Source: Pseudomonas koreensis (GTDB lineage: Bacteria; Pseudomonadota; Gammaproteobacteria; Pseudomonadales; Pseudomonadaceae). From it: a DNA stretch of 64,000 bases. The notes beneath the pieces are model-generated. The model was given only the letters and a program-made list of their open reading frames with translations. It was not told the DNA's origin and did no database searches. The stretch covers positions 4,961,501-5,025,500 of the forward strand of contig NZ_JALJWP010000001.1 of the NCBI RefSeq assembly GCF_024169245.1, written 5' to 3'. Numbering within the stretch: the stretch's first letter is position 1; each line of letters starts with the position of its first letter. Position numbers and translations under genes: made by a program. Positions 7,738-17,038 of the stretch are shown here, piece by piece.

Positions 7738-8631
7738 ATGGAAACCACCTCGAACCCGATCAAACCGGCGCTGGACAAGACCAGTGGTTGGATCAACGGT
7801 TTTATCGGCGTACTGATTTTCAGCGGTTCGCTACCGGCGACGCGGTTGGCGGTGCTCGAATTCGACCCGGTATTTCTCACCGTAGTGCGGGCAGCGATTG
7901 CCGGGGGGTTGGCGGTGGGCCTTTTGACGTTGTTCAAACAACGGCGACCGGCGCGCCAGCAGTGGCTGTCGTTGTTGATTGTGGCGCTGGGCGTGGTGTT
8001 GGGTTTCCCGCTGTTGACCGCGCTGGCGTTGCAGCACGTAACGTCAGCGCATTCGATCGTCTTTGTAGGATTGCTACCGCTGGCCACCGCGATGTTTGGT
8101 GTGTTGCGCGGCGGCGAGCGGCCACGACCGGTGTTCTGGATCTTCTCGATCCTGGGCAGTGCGCTGGTGGTGGGCTTCGCCCTGTCCCAAGGCTTGAGCG
8201 CGTCGCCAACCGGAGACTTGCTGATGCTTGCGGCGATTCTGGCCTGCGGCCTCGGTTACGCCGAAGGCGCGAAACTCTCACGCAGCCTCGGCGGCTGGCA
8301 GGTGATCTGCTGGGCGCTGGTGGTGTCGTTACCGCCGATGGCGCTGCTGAGTCTGTGGCTGGCGCCCGCCTCTTTCGCCAACATCAGTGTGTCGGCGTGG
8401 ATGTGTCTGGGTTACGTATCGCTGTTCAGCATGCTGATCGGCTTCGTGTTCTGGTATCGCGGTCTGGCCCAGGGTGGGATCGCGGCAGTCGGGCAGTTGC
8501 AATTGCTGCAGCCGTTTTTTGGTCTGGCACTGGCGGCGACGTTGCTGCATGAGCAAGTCAGCGTGGGCATGCTCGGCGTCACGCTTGGGGTGATTGTCTG
8601 TGTGGCCGGGGCAAAGAAATTTGCCAGATAA
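7738..8631 (+). CDS. EamA (DMT) family inner-membrane exporter
   Basis: 297 residues with ten hydrophobic segments in two EamA repeats (about 20-145 and 160-292). These proteins export amino acids or related small metabolites. It is transcribed divergently from the MocR regulator and probably under its control. The ATG at 7738 is used; a TTG at 7723 in frame is less likely. Its stop is only three bases from the stop of the converging AraC gene. Confidence 0.88.
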   Translation: METTSNPIKPALDKTSGWINGFIGVLIFSGSLPATRLAVLEFDPVFLTVVRAAIAGGLAVGLLTLFKQRRPARQQWLSLLIVALGVVLGFPLLTALALQHVTSAHSIVFVGLLPLATAMFGVLRGGERPRPVFWIFSILGSALVVGFALSQGLSASPTGDLLMLAAILACGLGYAEGAKLSRSLGGWQVICWALVVSLPPMALLSLWLAPASFANISVSAWMCLGYVSLFSMLIGFVFWYRGLAQGGIAAVGQLQLLQPFFGLALAATLLHEQVSVGMLGVTLGVIVCVAGAKKFAR

Positions 8632-8634
8632 TGT

Positions 8635-9450
8635 TCAGTGTTCGGCTTTCCATTGCCGAGGACTGAGTCCGGTCTTGCGCCGAAACGCCCGGGCCAGCGC
8701 CGACGGACTTTCATATCCGACCTCCTCGGCTATCAGTGCAATCGGCCGGCCTTCACGCAGGCGTTTTTGCGCAAGACTGACGCGCCAGCTCAGCAGGTAA
8801 TCGGCCGGCGTCTGCCCGACTACCCGGCGGAACTGCTCGGCGAAACCGGCGCGGGACTGGTTCGCGGCCGCGGCCAGATCGGCGACGCTCCACGGCTTGT
8901 GCGGTTGCTCATGGATCAGGTTCAGAGCGCGAGATAAACGCGGGTCAGCCAGCCCGGCCATCATGCCCGGTGGCTGATCACGACTGCCAATGAGATGGCG
9001 CAGCAGCAGGATCACCAGCAATTCAAACAGACGATCCATTACCGCGACGCGCCCGCAATGCCCTTCGAAAGCTTCGTTGAACAGCCAGTCGAGGGTGCTG
9101 CCCAGTTCGGGAATATCGGTGAGCTTCAACACCAGATAGTCGGGTAACGCGGCGGCCAGGGCATTGCCCGAACCGCCATCGAAGGTCAGCGAAGCACAGA
9201 CAATCTGGCTGGCCATGGCCTCGTCGGCAAACATCCGATGGGTGAACGGCCGAGGGAAGAAAATCAGCGACGGTTCGTCCAGACGGATCTCCCGTTCGTT
9301 GCCCGGCTTGAGCAGCAACGCCCCCGCTTGCAGAACATGCACGTGGCCGACCGGTTCGCCCTCATGAACACTGACGCCGCAAAATGCGCCGCTGTGAAAG
9401 GTGCCGGCGTTCACGCCGAAGTGACTGAGTAACGTAGAAAGGCGATCCAC
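8635..9450 (-). CDS. AraC family transcriptional regulator, cupin N-terminal
   Basis: 271 residues if started at the GTG at 9450, which has a GGGAG site six bases upstream; the frame is open to 9525. The N-terminal half is a cupin-like ligand domain (HVLQAGALLLKPGNERE...), and the last about 95 residues hold two helix-turn-helix units (WSVADLAAAANQSRAGFAEQF and IALIAEEVGYESPSALARAF) with the closing GLSPRQW. It is divergent from the AhpD-like gene at 9581, its most likely target. The ligand is unknown. Confidence 0.88.
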   Translation of the reverse strand: MDRLSTLLSHFGVNAGTFHSGAFCGVSVHEGEPVGHVHVLQAGALLLKPGNEREIRLDEPSLIFFPRPFTHRMFADEAMASQIVCASLTFDGGSGNALAAALPDYLVLKLTDIPELGSTLDWLFNEAFEGHCGRVAVMDRLFELLVILLLRHLIGSRDQPPGMMAGLADPRLSRALNLIHEQPHKPWSVADLAAAANQSRAGFAEQFRRVVGQTPADYLLSWRVSLAQKRLREGRPIALIAEEVGYESPSALARAFRRKTGLSPRQWKAEH

Positions 9451-9580
9451 GGCTGACTCCCAAGGGCACATCTGGACGATCTGCCGCATATCCTCGACGA
9501 TTTGCCGCCAAAGCGCTATCGGCAATCCCTAAGATCTCTCCATCGCCGCTGCACTTCGCCGCGCAATCTGGAGAATCACC

Positions 9581-10099
9581 ATGAGCCGCATCCCTGCAAT
9601 CAGCCTCGACACCGCCACAGACGCCGTCCGTCCTGCACTGGAAGGCGTGAAGAAAAAAATCGGTTTCCTCCCCAACGTTTTCACCACCCTCGCCCAGGCA
9701 CCGGTTGCCCTCGACACTTACCTGCAAGCCTCGGCCATCCTCGGCAAGACCTCGTTGAGCGGCAAAGAGAAAGAAGCCGTTTACCTCGCCGCTTCGCAGG
9801 TCAACGGCTGCGACTACTGCCTGTCCGCACACTCCGTGTTTGCCGGCAAGGCCGGGCTCTCGCCACAGGACATCATCGCGGCCCGTCATGGCGAACTGAA
9901 TGCCTACGCTGCCCTCGCCCGCCAACTGACCGAAAGCCGTGGCCACTTGAGCGACGCACAATTGGCCGCTGCCCGCGCCGCCGGTATCGATGACCGCAAG
10001 ATCATCGAAGTGATTGCTCTGGTAGCCGTGCAGACGCTGACCAATTACCTGAACAATATTGCGCTGACCGACATAGACTTCCCGGCCATCGAGGCCTGA
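9581..10099 (+). CDS. Carboxymuconolactone decarboxylase / AhpD-like peroxidase
   Basis: 172 residues, one AhpD-type helical domain. The redox motif NGCDYCLSAHS (C-x-x-C-x3-H) is intact, as in alkylhydroperoxidases of the CMD family rather than true decarboxylases. Such proteins reduce peroxides with the two cysteines and usually answer to oxidative or electrophile stress. A GGAG site lies nine bases before the ATG. Divergent from the AraC gene, which probably regulates it. Confidence 0.88.
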   Translation: MSRIPAISLDTATDAVRPALEGVKKKIGFLPNVFTTLAQAPVALDTYLQASAILGKTSLSGKEKEAVYLAASQVNGCDYCLSAHSVFAGKAGLSPQDIIAARHGELNAYAALARQLTESRGHLSDAQLAAARAAGIDDRKIIEVIALVAVQTLTNYLNNIALTDIDFPAIEA

Positions 10100-10127
10100 G
10101 CAGCCGCTCACGAACCGAAGAAAAATC

Positions 10128-10167
10128 CGCTGGCGAAAAGATGCTCCTTTCGCCAGCGCTGTTTTTT
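10128..10167 (+). terminator. Rho-independent terminator after the AhpD-like gene
   Basis: Stem CGCTGGCGAAA / TTTCGCCAGCG (11 bp), nine-base loop, then a short CTG and six Ts, 29 bases past the stop codon. Confidence 0.88.
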
Positions 10168-10284
10168 GCTGCCATGATGTATGTCAGAAAATTCGCAGCA
10201 CATACAGTGTCTGGTGCGCTGAAACCAAACACCCTGCGAGTAGGTCTTTGTTCTCAGACGAATGCCCGGAAAGACACGAACCCC

Positions 10285-12516
10285 ATGACAGACTGGTTGC
10301 AAGACAACGGCGAAATGGCCGGGCAGATCCGCCGTCACGACTGGGCGAATTCGCCCCTCGGCCCGTTGGAACACTGGCCCGATGTGCTCAAGACCACCGT
10401 CTCGCTCAGCCTCGCCTCGCATTTCCCTCAGGCGATCGTCTGGGGCCCGCAGCTGATCACCCTGTATAACGACGCCTTCGTGCCGATTCTCGGCGACAAG
10501 CCGCACGCGCTGGGACGTCCTTTCAGCGACATCTGGAAAGAAGCCTGGCACGAGATCAGCCCGATCGCCGAGGCGGCGTTTGCCGGCCACGCCACCTATA
10601 TCGAAAACTTTGCCCTGAAGATCGAGCGCGGCAGCGGCCCGGAGCAGGCCTTTTTCACCTTCTGCTACAGCCCGATTCGCGACTCGCTGGGCAATGTGGT
10701 GGGGATGCTCGACACGGTGACCGAAACCACCCAGACCGTGTACCTCAACCAACGCCTGGCGGTACTTGATGCCATCGGCGACGCGGTGACCAACGCTACT
10801 GATGCGCAAGCAATCCTGGCCGCGAGCACGCGGCTGATGGTCGAGCAATTGCAGCTGTCCAACTGCGCCTACGCCGACATGGATGCGGACGAGGATGGCT
10901 TTACCATTCGCGGCGACTATGCGGCGCCGGGCTCGCCAAGCATCGTCGGTCATTACCGCTTGCGCGATTTCGGTGAGAAGGCTGTCCGTCTGCTGCGCGC
11001 CGGAGATCCGCTGGTCATCCATGACAACCGCAGCGAATTGCCGCCCGAAGAGTCGGCGACCTTTCAGGCTATCGGCATCACCGCGACCATTTGTGTGCCA
11101 CTGATCAAGCAGGGCCGCCTGACGGCATTGATGGCTGTGCACGACAAGGTGCCGCGCGTCTGGTCGCGTTTCGAGCAGGCGCTGATGAGCGAAGTCACCG
11201 AGCGTTGCTGGGCGCACATCGAGCGAGTGCGTGCCGATGCCAATGTCCGTGAAGGTCTGCTGGCGCTGGCGGAACTCAATGCCACGCTTGAGCAAAGGGT
11301 CGAAGAACGCAGCCTGCGGCTGGCCCAGGCCGAATCGGCGCTACGTCAGTCGCAAAAGCTCGAAGCCATCGGCCAATTGACCGGCGGGGTGGCCCATGAC
11401 TTCAACAACCTGCTGACGATCATTCGCTCGTCAGTGGATTTTCTGCGTCAGCCCGACCTGCCGGAGGAACGCCGCCAACGTTATATGCGTGCGGTTTCCG
11501 ACACGGTCGAGCGTGCCTCCAAACTGACCAGCCAGTTGCTCGCCTTCGCCCGTCGCCAACCGCTCAATCCGCAAGTGGTGGATGCCGGCGAACGGTTGGC
11601 CAATATTGGCGAAATGCTTGAATCGGTCACCGGCGCGCAGATTCATGTCTGTGTCGAACGGCCGGATCATCCCTGCTACATCCGCGTCGATCTCAGTCAG
11701 TTTGAAACCGCGTTGATCAACATTGCGCTGAACGCCCGCGATGCCATGAATGGCCAGGGTGAGTTAAAACTGCGCCTGGAGTGCCACAAAGCGCTGCCGG
11801 CGATTCGCGGCCATGGCGGTTCCAGCAGCCACTTCGTGTCGATTGCCTTGGCCGATACCGGGGCCGGCATTGATGCACACACCCTGGAACACATCTTCGA
11901 ACCGTTCTTTACCACCAAGGCGGTCGGCAAAGGCACGGGGTTGGGGCTGTCGCAGGTATTCGGCTTCGCCAAGCAATCGGGCGGCAACGTCGATGTTTCC
12001 AGCGTGCTTGGCCAAGGCACCGAGTTCACCTTGTATCTGCCGCAAGTGCCAGCGGACGAGGCTGAAGTGGACGCCGCCGAGGACGATGGCGAGGTACATC
12101 CGGCGTGTGAAAAGCGCCGGGTGCTGGTGGTCGAGGACAATCTCGACGTCGGCCGTTTCGCCAATCAGATCCTGCAGGATCTGGGTTATGAAACCGCGTG
12201 GGCGACCAACGCCGAAGAAGCCCTGCAATTGGCGGGCAGCGATGCCATGGCGTTCGATGCGGTGTTTTCCGACGTGGTCATGCCGGGCGTTACCGGCGTT
12301 GCCTTGGCCAGAGAGCTGCGCCAGCGCCGCCCCGATCTGCCGGTGATTCTGACGTCCGGCTACAGCGAAGAGCTGGCACGCAGCGGCTACGAAGGTTTCG
12401 AATTTCTCGCCAAGCCCTACTCCGCCGAACAGGTCTCGCGGATTCTCGGCAAGACCTGGCTCAAGGACGCGACGCCGGCCGGTTCAGTCGTGAGCGACGC
12501 CGGCACGCTTGAGTAA
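10285..12516 (+). CDS. Soluble hybrid sensor histidine kinase (PAS-GAF-HK-REC)
   Basis: 743 residues, no membrane helix. In order: a PAS-like domain (about 30-155), a GAF domain (about 165-310), a short coiled coil, HisKA with phospho-acceptor H371 in GGVAHDFNNLL, an ATPase domain with N-box NIALNARDAMN and G-boxes DTGAGID and GKGTGLGLS, and a C-terminal receiver with phospho-Asp D663 in FSDVVMPG and Lys in LAKPYS. Autophosphorylation at H371 and transfer to the attached receiver is expected. No response regulator or output gene is adjacent, so it is an orphan. A longer frame begins at 10141, but it overlaps the terminator and the ATG at 10285 starts the typical MTDWL. Its 3' end overlaps the convergent SulP gene by 33 bases. 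Confidence 0.92.
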   Translation: MTDWLQDNGEMAGQIRRHDWANSPLGPLEHWPDVLKTTVSLSLASHFPQAIVWGPQLITLYNDAFVPILGDKPHALGRPFSDIWKEAWHEISPIAEAAFAGHATYIENFALKIERGSGPEQAFFTFCYSPIRDSLGNVVGMLDTVTETTQTVYLNQRLAVLDAIGDAVTNATDAQAILAASTRLMVEQLQLSNCAYADMDADEDGFTIRGDYAAPGSPSIVGHYRLRDFGEKAVRLLRAGDPLVIHDNRSELPPEESATFQAIGITATICVPLIKQGRLTALMAVHDKVPRVWSRFEQALMSEVTERCWAHIERVRADANVREGLLALAELNATLEQRVEERSLRLAQAESALRQSQKLEAIGQLTGGVAHDFNNLLTIIRSSVDFLRQPDLPEERRQRYMRAVSDTVERASKLTSQLLAFARRQPLNPQVVDAGERLANIGEMLESVTGAQIHVCVERPDHPCYIRVDLSQFETALINIALNARDAMNGQGELKLRLECHKALPAIRGHGGSSSHFVSIALADTGAGIDAHTLEHIFEPFFTTKAVGKGTGLGLSQVFGFAKQSGGNVDVSSVLGQGTEFTLYLPQVPADEAEVDAAEDDGEVHPACEKRRVLVVEDNLDVGRFANQILQDLGYETAWATNAEEALQLAGSDAMAFDAVFSDVVMPGVTGVALARELRQRRPDLPVILTSGYSEELARSGYEGFEFLAKPYSAEQVSRILGKTWLKDATPAGSVVSDAGTLE

Positions 12517-13929
12517 TTTCTTGCAGCGTTCCGACAGGTGAAACACCTGTAAATGCTTGCCGGCCTTGGCGTAGCGTTCACGCAGGGTTTTCAACGCGGC
12601 AATCGCCGAGTAATCGACAAAGCTCAGGTGCCGGCAGTCGAGAGTGACTTTGGCCGGATCGTTGGCCGGATCGAACTGATTGAGAAACGGCGTGGTCGAG
12701 GCGAAGAACAGCGTGCCGTGCAGTCGATAGAGTTTGCTGCCATCGGCCTGCAGATGTTCATCGGCGTACAGTTCACGCGCCTGCTGCCAGGCGAAGTTGA
12801 GCGCGGCGATGATGATCCCGCAGAGCACCGCCGTGGCCAGGTCGGTGAATACGGTGATGGTGGTCACGGCGATGATCACCAGCACATCGTGCAGCGGCAC
12901 CTTGGTGATCACCCGCAACGATGCCCAGGCGAAGGTCTGCTGCGACACCACGAACATCACCCCGACCAGCGCGGCCAGCGGAATACGCTCGATCAGCGGT
13001 GACAGAAACAGAATGAACAACAGAATCAGCACACCGGCCACCACGCCGGACAAGCGCCCGCGCCCGCCCGAACTGAGGTTGATCACGGTCTGACCGATCA
13101 TCGCGCAACCGCCCATGCCGCCGAACGCGCCGGACACCATGTTCGCCGCGCCCAGTGCCACGCACTCGCGATCCGGGTAGCCACGAGTCTCGGTGATTTC
13201 GTCGGTCAGGTTCAGCGTCAGCAGGGTTTCCAGCAGGCCGACCATCGCCATCAGGATCGCGTACGGGGCGATGATGCGCAGGGTTTCGAAATCCCATGTG
13301 ATGTCCGGCAAAGCGAATGTCGGCAGACCGCCGGCGATGTGCGCCATGTCGCCGAGGGTGCGGGTCGGCAGGCCGAACAGGTAGACCAGCAGACCAACGC
13401 CAAGAATCGCCACCAGTGCCGGCGGCACCGCTTTGGTCAGGCGCGGCAGGATGTACACGATGGCCATGGTCAGCAGCACCAGCCCGGTCATCAGGTACAA
13501 CGGCGTACCGCTGAGCCAGTGCTCGCCGCTTTTGAAATGCTCCAGTTGCGCCAAGGCAATGATGATCGCCAGGCCATTGACGAAACCGAGCATCACCGGA
13601 TGCGGCACCATGCGCACCAGTTTGCCCAAGCGCAACAGCCCGAACGCCATCATGATCAGACCGCCGAGCAGCACCGTCGCCAGCAAATACTGCACGCCGT
13701 GTTGCACCACCAGCGCGACGATTACCACCGCCATCGAACCCGCCGCGCCGGAAACCATGCCCGGTCGGCCGCCAAACAATGCCGTCAGCGTACAAATGAT
13801 GAAAGCGCCGTACAGGCCCATCAGTGGATTGAGATGCGCCACCAGCGCGAACGCAATGCATTCGGGCAACAGAGCAAACGAGGTGGTGAGTCCGGCCAGG
13901 ACATCGGCGCGCAGACGAATCGGTTTCAT
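12484..13929 (-). CDS. SulP family anion transporter with STAS domain
   Basis: 481 residues: a multi-helix membrane core (about 1-370) with the SulP signature region around AFALVAHLNPLMGLYGAF and the AANMVSGAFGGMGGCAMIGQ motif, then a cytoplasmic STAS domain (about 385-480). The family moves sulfate, bicarbonate or dicarboxylates. The short length suits the bacterial bicarbonate/sulfate group. Which anion is carried cannot be read from the sequence. The last 33 bases overlap the end of the hybrid kinase on the other strand. Confidence 0.9.
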   Translation of the reverse strand: MKPIRLRADVLAGLTTSFALLPECIAFALVAHLNPLMGLYGAFIICTLTALFGGRPGMVSGAAGSMAVVIVALVVQHGVQYLLATVLLGGLIMMAFGLLRLGKLVRMVPHPVMLGFVNGLAIIIALAQLEHFKSGEHWLSGTPLYLMTGLVLLTMAIVYILPRLTKAVPPALVAILGVGLLVYLFGLPTRTLGDMAHIAGGLPTFALPDITWDFETLRIIAPYAILMAMVGLLETLLTLNLTDEITETRGYPDRECVALGAANMVSGAFGGMGGCAMIGQTVINLSSGGRGRLSGVVAGVLILLFILFLSPLIERIPLAALVGVMFVVSQQTFAWASLRVITKVPLHDVLVIIAVTTITVFTDLATAVLCGIIIAALNFAWQQARELYADEHLQADGSKLYRLHGTLFFASTTPFLNQFDPANDPAKVTLDCRHLSFVDYSAIAALKTLRERYAKAGKHLQVFHLSERCKKLLKRAGVAHD

Positions 13930-14089
13930 GGCTTACCTGAGTGAGCGGCCGTCGGGCACGACCGCAGTTTTCGCGAAAAAAGAGGGAGGCGAATGTTACG
14001 GAATTGTTCGGCCTCGGGCCAGTGAAACGCTGACATGGGTTGGCTCGGGCCTTATCCTTGCCGACTTGTCCTTTGAATCGAGTTGCAGC

Positions 14090-14404
14090 ATGTCAGCGTT
14101 TTTGTCTGCCCGTGACGTGTGTCAGCGGCTGCGCGATGCTGCGCTGGGTGTGTTTGCGTTCGAAATCTGCGAGGTGATTTCCGAATCCGGGCTGATTGCC
14201 GTGGATATCGAGGGCTGGCGTTTGCTGCTGGATTTCACCGACGGACACTTGCATCACTGTGAATCCGCTCGCAACTGCGCCGGGGACGAAGCGACGCTGA
14301 ACACATGGCAGCGTTATGGCACTGACCCGGTGAGTCTGCTCAGCACGTGGGAACTGGCGCAAATCGAGCGTTTGCTGCGTGAGGCGAATCGCGACCGGGC
14401 CTAG
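14090..14404 (+). CDS. Small uncharacterised protein (DUF7693-like)
   Basis: 104 residues, no signal peptide or membrane segment, moderately acidic. The start MSAFLSARDVCQRLRDAALG and a short beta-rich middle (LIAVDIEGWRLLLDFTDG) resemble small Pseudomonas-only proteins that I recall under DUF7693; that match is from memory. A longer frame extends upstream to 13433 but runs through the SulP promoter region and is not credible. No operon partner. Confidence 0.55.
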   Translation: MSAFLSARDVCQRLRDAALGVFAFEICEVISESGLIAVDIEGWRLLLDFTDGHLHHCESARNCAGDEATLNTWQRYGTDPVSLLSTWELAQIERLLREANRDRA

Positions 14405-14452
14405 TGCATCATCTCCAACTGTGGTGTTGTCTGATTTTGAGACCGGCAAATC

Positions 14453-14546
14453 CCTGTAGGAGTGAGCCCGCTCGCGATAGCGTTAGTCCAGACGATAAAA
14501 TTCTGACTGACAAACCGCTATCGCGAGCAGGCTCACTCCTACAGGG
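14453..14546. repeat. REPIN (paired inverted REP, TAGGAGTGAGC variant)
   Basis: Perfect 30-bp arms CCTGTAGGAGTGAGCCCGCT plus CGCGATAGCG and its complement, with a 34-base spacer, between the converging DUF and isochorismatase-like genes. It is a variant of the GTGGGAGCGAGC family (TAGGAGTGAGC in place of GGGAGCGAGC). Confidence 0.9.
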
Positions 14547-14560
14547 GGGGTGCGTATGTT

Positions 14561-15094
14561 TCAGAAGGTGATGTCGGCTGCGGGCTTGACGTCGATTCGC
14601 GCTACGGAACTGGTGAGCGCGGCGAAGTCCTTGTTGTGTTGGGCAATGATGTCGTCGGCGCTCATGGTGCCGTTGTCGACTGTCGAATGTGCATCTCTCG
14701 CAACAACGATATCGTAGCCCCGCTCATGCGCGCTGCGCACCGTGGCATTGACGCAGTAGTCGGTTTGCAGGCCGCAGATGATCAGCCGCTCGAAATCTTC
14801 GCCGGGTAGCAGTTTGCCGAGATCGGTCTGGTAGAAAGAATCCCCGGTGGTTTTGTCTACGCGCAGATCTTTCGTCGAAGTCAGCAGATCTTTGGCCAGT
14901 TGCCAGCCGTCAGCACCGCGCACGAATGGACCGTCCTTTTCTTCGTGTTGAATCAGCACTACCGGAACGCCGGCGTCGCGGGCGCGCTGGCTCAGATCAT
15001 TGATCGTGGCGATCACGCGGTCGATTTCAAAACACTGATATTCACCAGCACACAGCGCCTGCTGGACATCGATGATCAGTAATGCGGTCGTCAT
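14561..15094 (-). CDS. Isochorismatase-like cysteine hydrolase
   Basis: 177 residues, single cysteine-hydrolase domain. The triad is visible: Asp in LLIIDVQQAL near residue 9, a Lys in the DLRVDKTTGDSF segment, and the nucleophile in CGLQTDYCVNATV. Members split amide or ester bonds in nicotinamide, N-carbamoylsarcosine, isochorismate and others. This one lacks the partner domain of EntB-type isochorismatases, so an amidase-like role is as likely. GGAAGG lies before the ATG. Located 65 bases from the end of ggt but separated from it by a terminator. Confidence 0.85.
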   Translation of the reverse strand: MTTALLIIDVQQALCAGEYQCFEIDRVIATINDLSQRARDAGVPVVLIQHEEKDGPFVRGADGWQLAKDLLTSTKDLRVDKTTGDSFYQTDLGKLLPGEDFERLIICGLQTDYCVNATVRSAHERGYDIVVARDAHSTVDNGTMSADDIIAQHNKDFAALTSSVARIDVKPAADITF

Positions 15095-15125
15095 GTCGAG
15101 CCTTCCTTGATCAGTCCTTGAAAAT

Positions 15126-15152
15126 GGGGCGGACTTGAGCCCGCCCCTTTTT
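15126..15152 (-). terminator. Terminator downstream of ggt
   Basis: GGGGCGG (15126-15132) pairs with CCGCCCC (15141-15147). On the minus strand the stem is followed by ATTTT, and on the plus strand by five Ts, so it may work in both directions. It separates ggt from the downstream hydrolase. Confidence 0.75.
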
Positions 15153-15159
15153 ACTCCGC

Positions 15160-16887
15160 TCAGTAACCCAATGACAAGCCGGTATTGCGCCGTGGGTCGT
15201 TGGCGCCATAGAAGCGGTTCTTGCCAACCGGCTTGCCATCCAGAGACGGCGCGCCGACCAGAATCGCGGCGATGTGGTTGGGATCCTGCGGGCCGGCAAA
15301 CTTGTGGCCCCAGCTTTCAAGGATCTTTCTCGTATCCGGGCTGGCGGCGAAGTCTTCGAGGTTGGTTTCTTCAGGCATCCACTGCTGATGGAAGCGCGGC
15401 GCGTCGACCGCTTCCTGCAGGCCCATGCCGTAGTCGATGACGTTGAGCATGGTCAGCAAGGTCGCGGTGATGATCCGGCTGCCGCCAGGTGTACCGACCA
15501 CCATGACCACTTTGCCGTCCTTGGTGACGATCGTCGGACTCATCGACGACAGCGGCGCCTTGCCCGGCGCGATGGCATTGGCCTCGCCCTGCACCAGGCC
15601 GTACATGTTGGGCACGCCGACCTTGGAGGTGAAGTCGTCCATTTCGTCGTTGAGGATCACCCCGGTCTTGCTCGCCATCACGCCCGCGCCGAACCAGTCG
15701 TTGAGGGTGTAGGTGACCGAGACGGCGTTGCCCCACTTGTCGACGATCGAATAGTGCGTGGTGTTGCTGCCTTCATGGGGCGCTACACCGGGCTTGAGCT
15801 CAGCTGACACGCCGGCCTTTTGCGGCTGGATGGCGTTGCGCAGGTTGGTCGCATAGTTCTTGTCCAGCAGGTGCTCGATCGGATTTTTCACGAAATCCGG
15901 ATCGCCGAGATAGCTGTTGCGATCGACGTACGCGTGGCGCATCGCTTCAATTTGATAGTGCATGCCCTGGGCCGAATGGAAGCCCAGGTCCTTCATCGGA
16001 TAGCCTTCAAGGATGTTCATGATCTGGCAGATCACCACCCCGCCAGAGCTTGGCGGTGGCGCCGAGACGACGTGGTAACCGCGATAATCACACTCCACCG
16101 GGGCCAGTTCGCGAGTCTTGTACTTGTCCAGATCAGCCTGGGTGATGATGCCCGTGTTGGCCTGGCTGGATGTGACGATGGCATCGGCGACCCAGCCTTT
16201 GTAGAAGCCGTCGGCGCCCTTATCGGAAATCGTCCGCAGGGTTTTCGCCAGATCCTTTTGCACCAGTTTCTGCCCGACCTGCATCGGCTCGCCGTTGCTG
16301 AGGAAAATCGAGCCGGAATCGCGCATGTCCTTCTTGAACACATCCGTCGCGTATTCGAGCAGTTCGACATCGCCCTGCTGCAACTCGAAACCGTCTTCGG
16401 CCAGTTTGATCGCCGGGGCAATCATGTCCTTGCGCTGTTTGGTGCCATATTTGCTCAGAGCCAGCTCCATGCCGGACACCGTACCCGGCACTCCGACCGC
16501 CAGGTGGCCGCGCGTGCTCAGTTCCGGAATGACATTACCGTCCTTGTCCAGATACATGTTCGCTGTCGCTGCCAGCGGAGCTTTCTCACGGAAATCGAGA
16601 AAGGTCTTGCGCCCGTCCGCCAGTTGAATGGTCATGAACCCGCCGCCGCCAAGGTTGCCCGCAGCCGGGTAGACCACCGCCAGCGCATAGCCCACGGCCA
16701 CGGCCGCATCTACGGCGTTGCCGCCGTTTTTCAACACATCGACGCCAACGTGGGTCGCCAGATGCTGCGCGGTGACGACCATGCCGTTTTCCGCCGCAAC
16801 CGGGGCCACCGATGCCGCGTGAGCCATGAGACAGCTGAGCGCCAGGGAAGTCGCGATGAGCGATCTGGCCAAAGGTTCGTACTTCAT
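15160..16887 (-). CDS. ggt: Gamma-glutamyltransferase, periplasmic
   Basis: 575 residues with a Sec signal peptide (about 1-24, ending MAHAA). The proenzyme is cut before the catalytic threonine of SNTTHYSIVD (T376 by my count), giving large and small subunits; GNAVSVTYTLN and PLSSMSPTIV, conserved around the small-subunit active site, are intact, as is the GTPGGSRI oxyanion segment. It releases glutamate from glutathione and gamma-glutamyl compounds in the periplasm. The frame is open up to 17040, but the ATG at 16887 begins the signal peptide. Monocistronic, with a promoter in the 151 bases before the ogt start on the other strand. Confidence 0.95.
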   Translation of the reverse strand: MKYEPLARSLIATSLALSCLMAHAASVAPVAAENGMVVTAQHLATHVGVDVLKNGGNAVDAAVAVGYALAVVYPAAGNLGGGGFMTIQLADGRKTFLDFREKAPLAATANMYLDKDGNVIPELSTRGHLAVGVPGTVSGMELALSKYGTKQRKDMIAPAIKLAEDGFELQQGDVELLEYATDVFKKDMRDSGSIFLSNGEPMQVGQKLVQKDLAKTLRTISDKGADGFYKGWVADAIVTSSQANTGIITQADLDKYKTRELAPVECDYRGYHVVSAPPPSSGGVVICQIMNILEGYPMKDLGFHSAQGMHYQIEAMRHAYVDRNSYLGDPDFVKNPIEHLLDKNYATNLRNAIQPQKAGVSAELKPGVAPHEGSNTTHYSIVDKWGNAVSVTYTLNDWFGAGVMASKTGVILNDEMDDFTSKVGVPNMYGLVQGEANAIAPGKAPLSSMSPTIVTKDGKVVMVVGTPGGSRIITATLLTMLNVIDYGMGLQEAVDAPRFHQQWMPEETNLEDFAASPDTRKILESWGHKFAGPQDPNHIAAILVGAPSLDGKPVGKNRFYGANDPRRNTGLSLGY

Positions 16888-17038
16888 GAGTCGATCTCTT
16901 TTTTGTTTTTGAGGTCTGCGCGAAACGCAGGGCAACGCTTCAGGAGCAACAAGCAGTATGGTCGGCTTTGCGTATTGCGCCTCCCCGTTCAGCCAGTATG
17001 CTGATCTGCGTAATCGCCCCGGATCTGGAGACGCCGTC

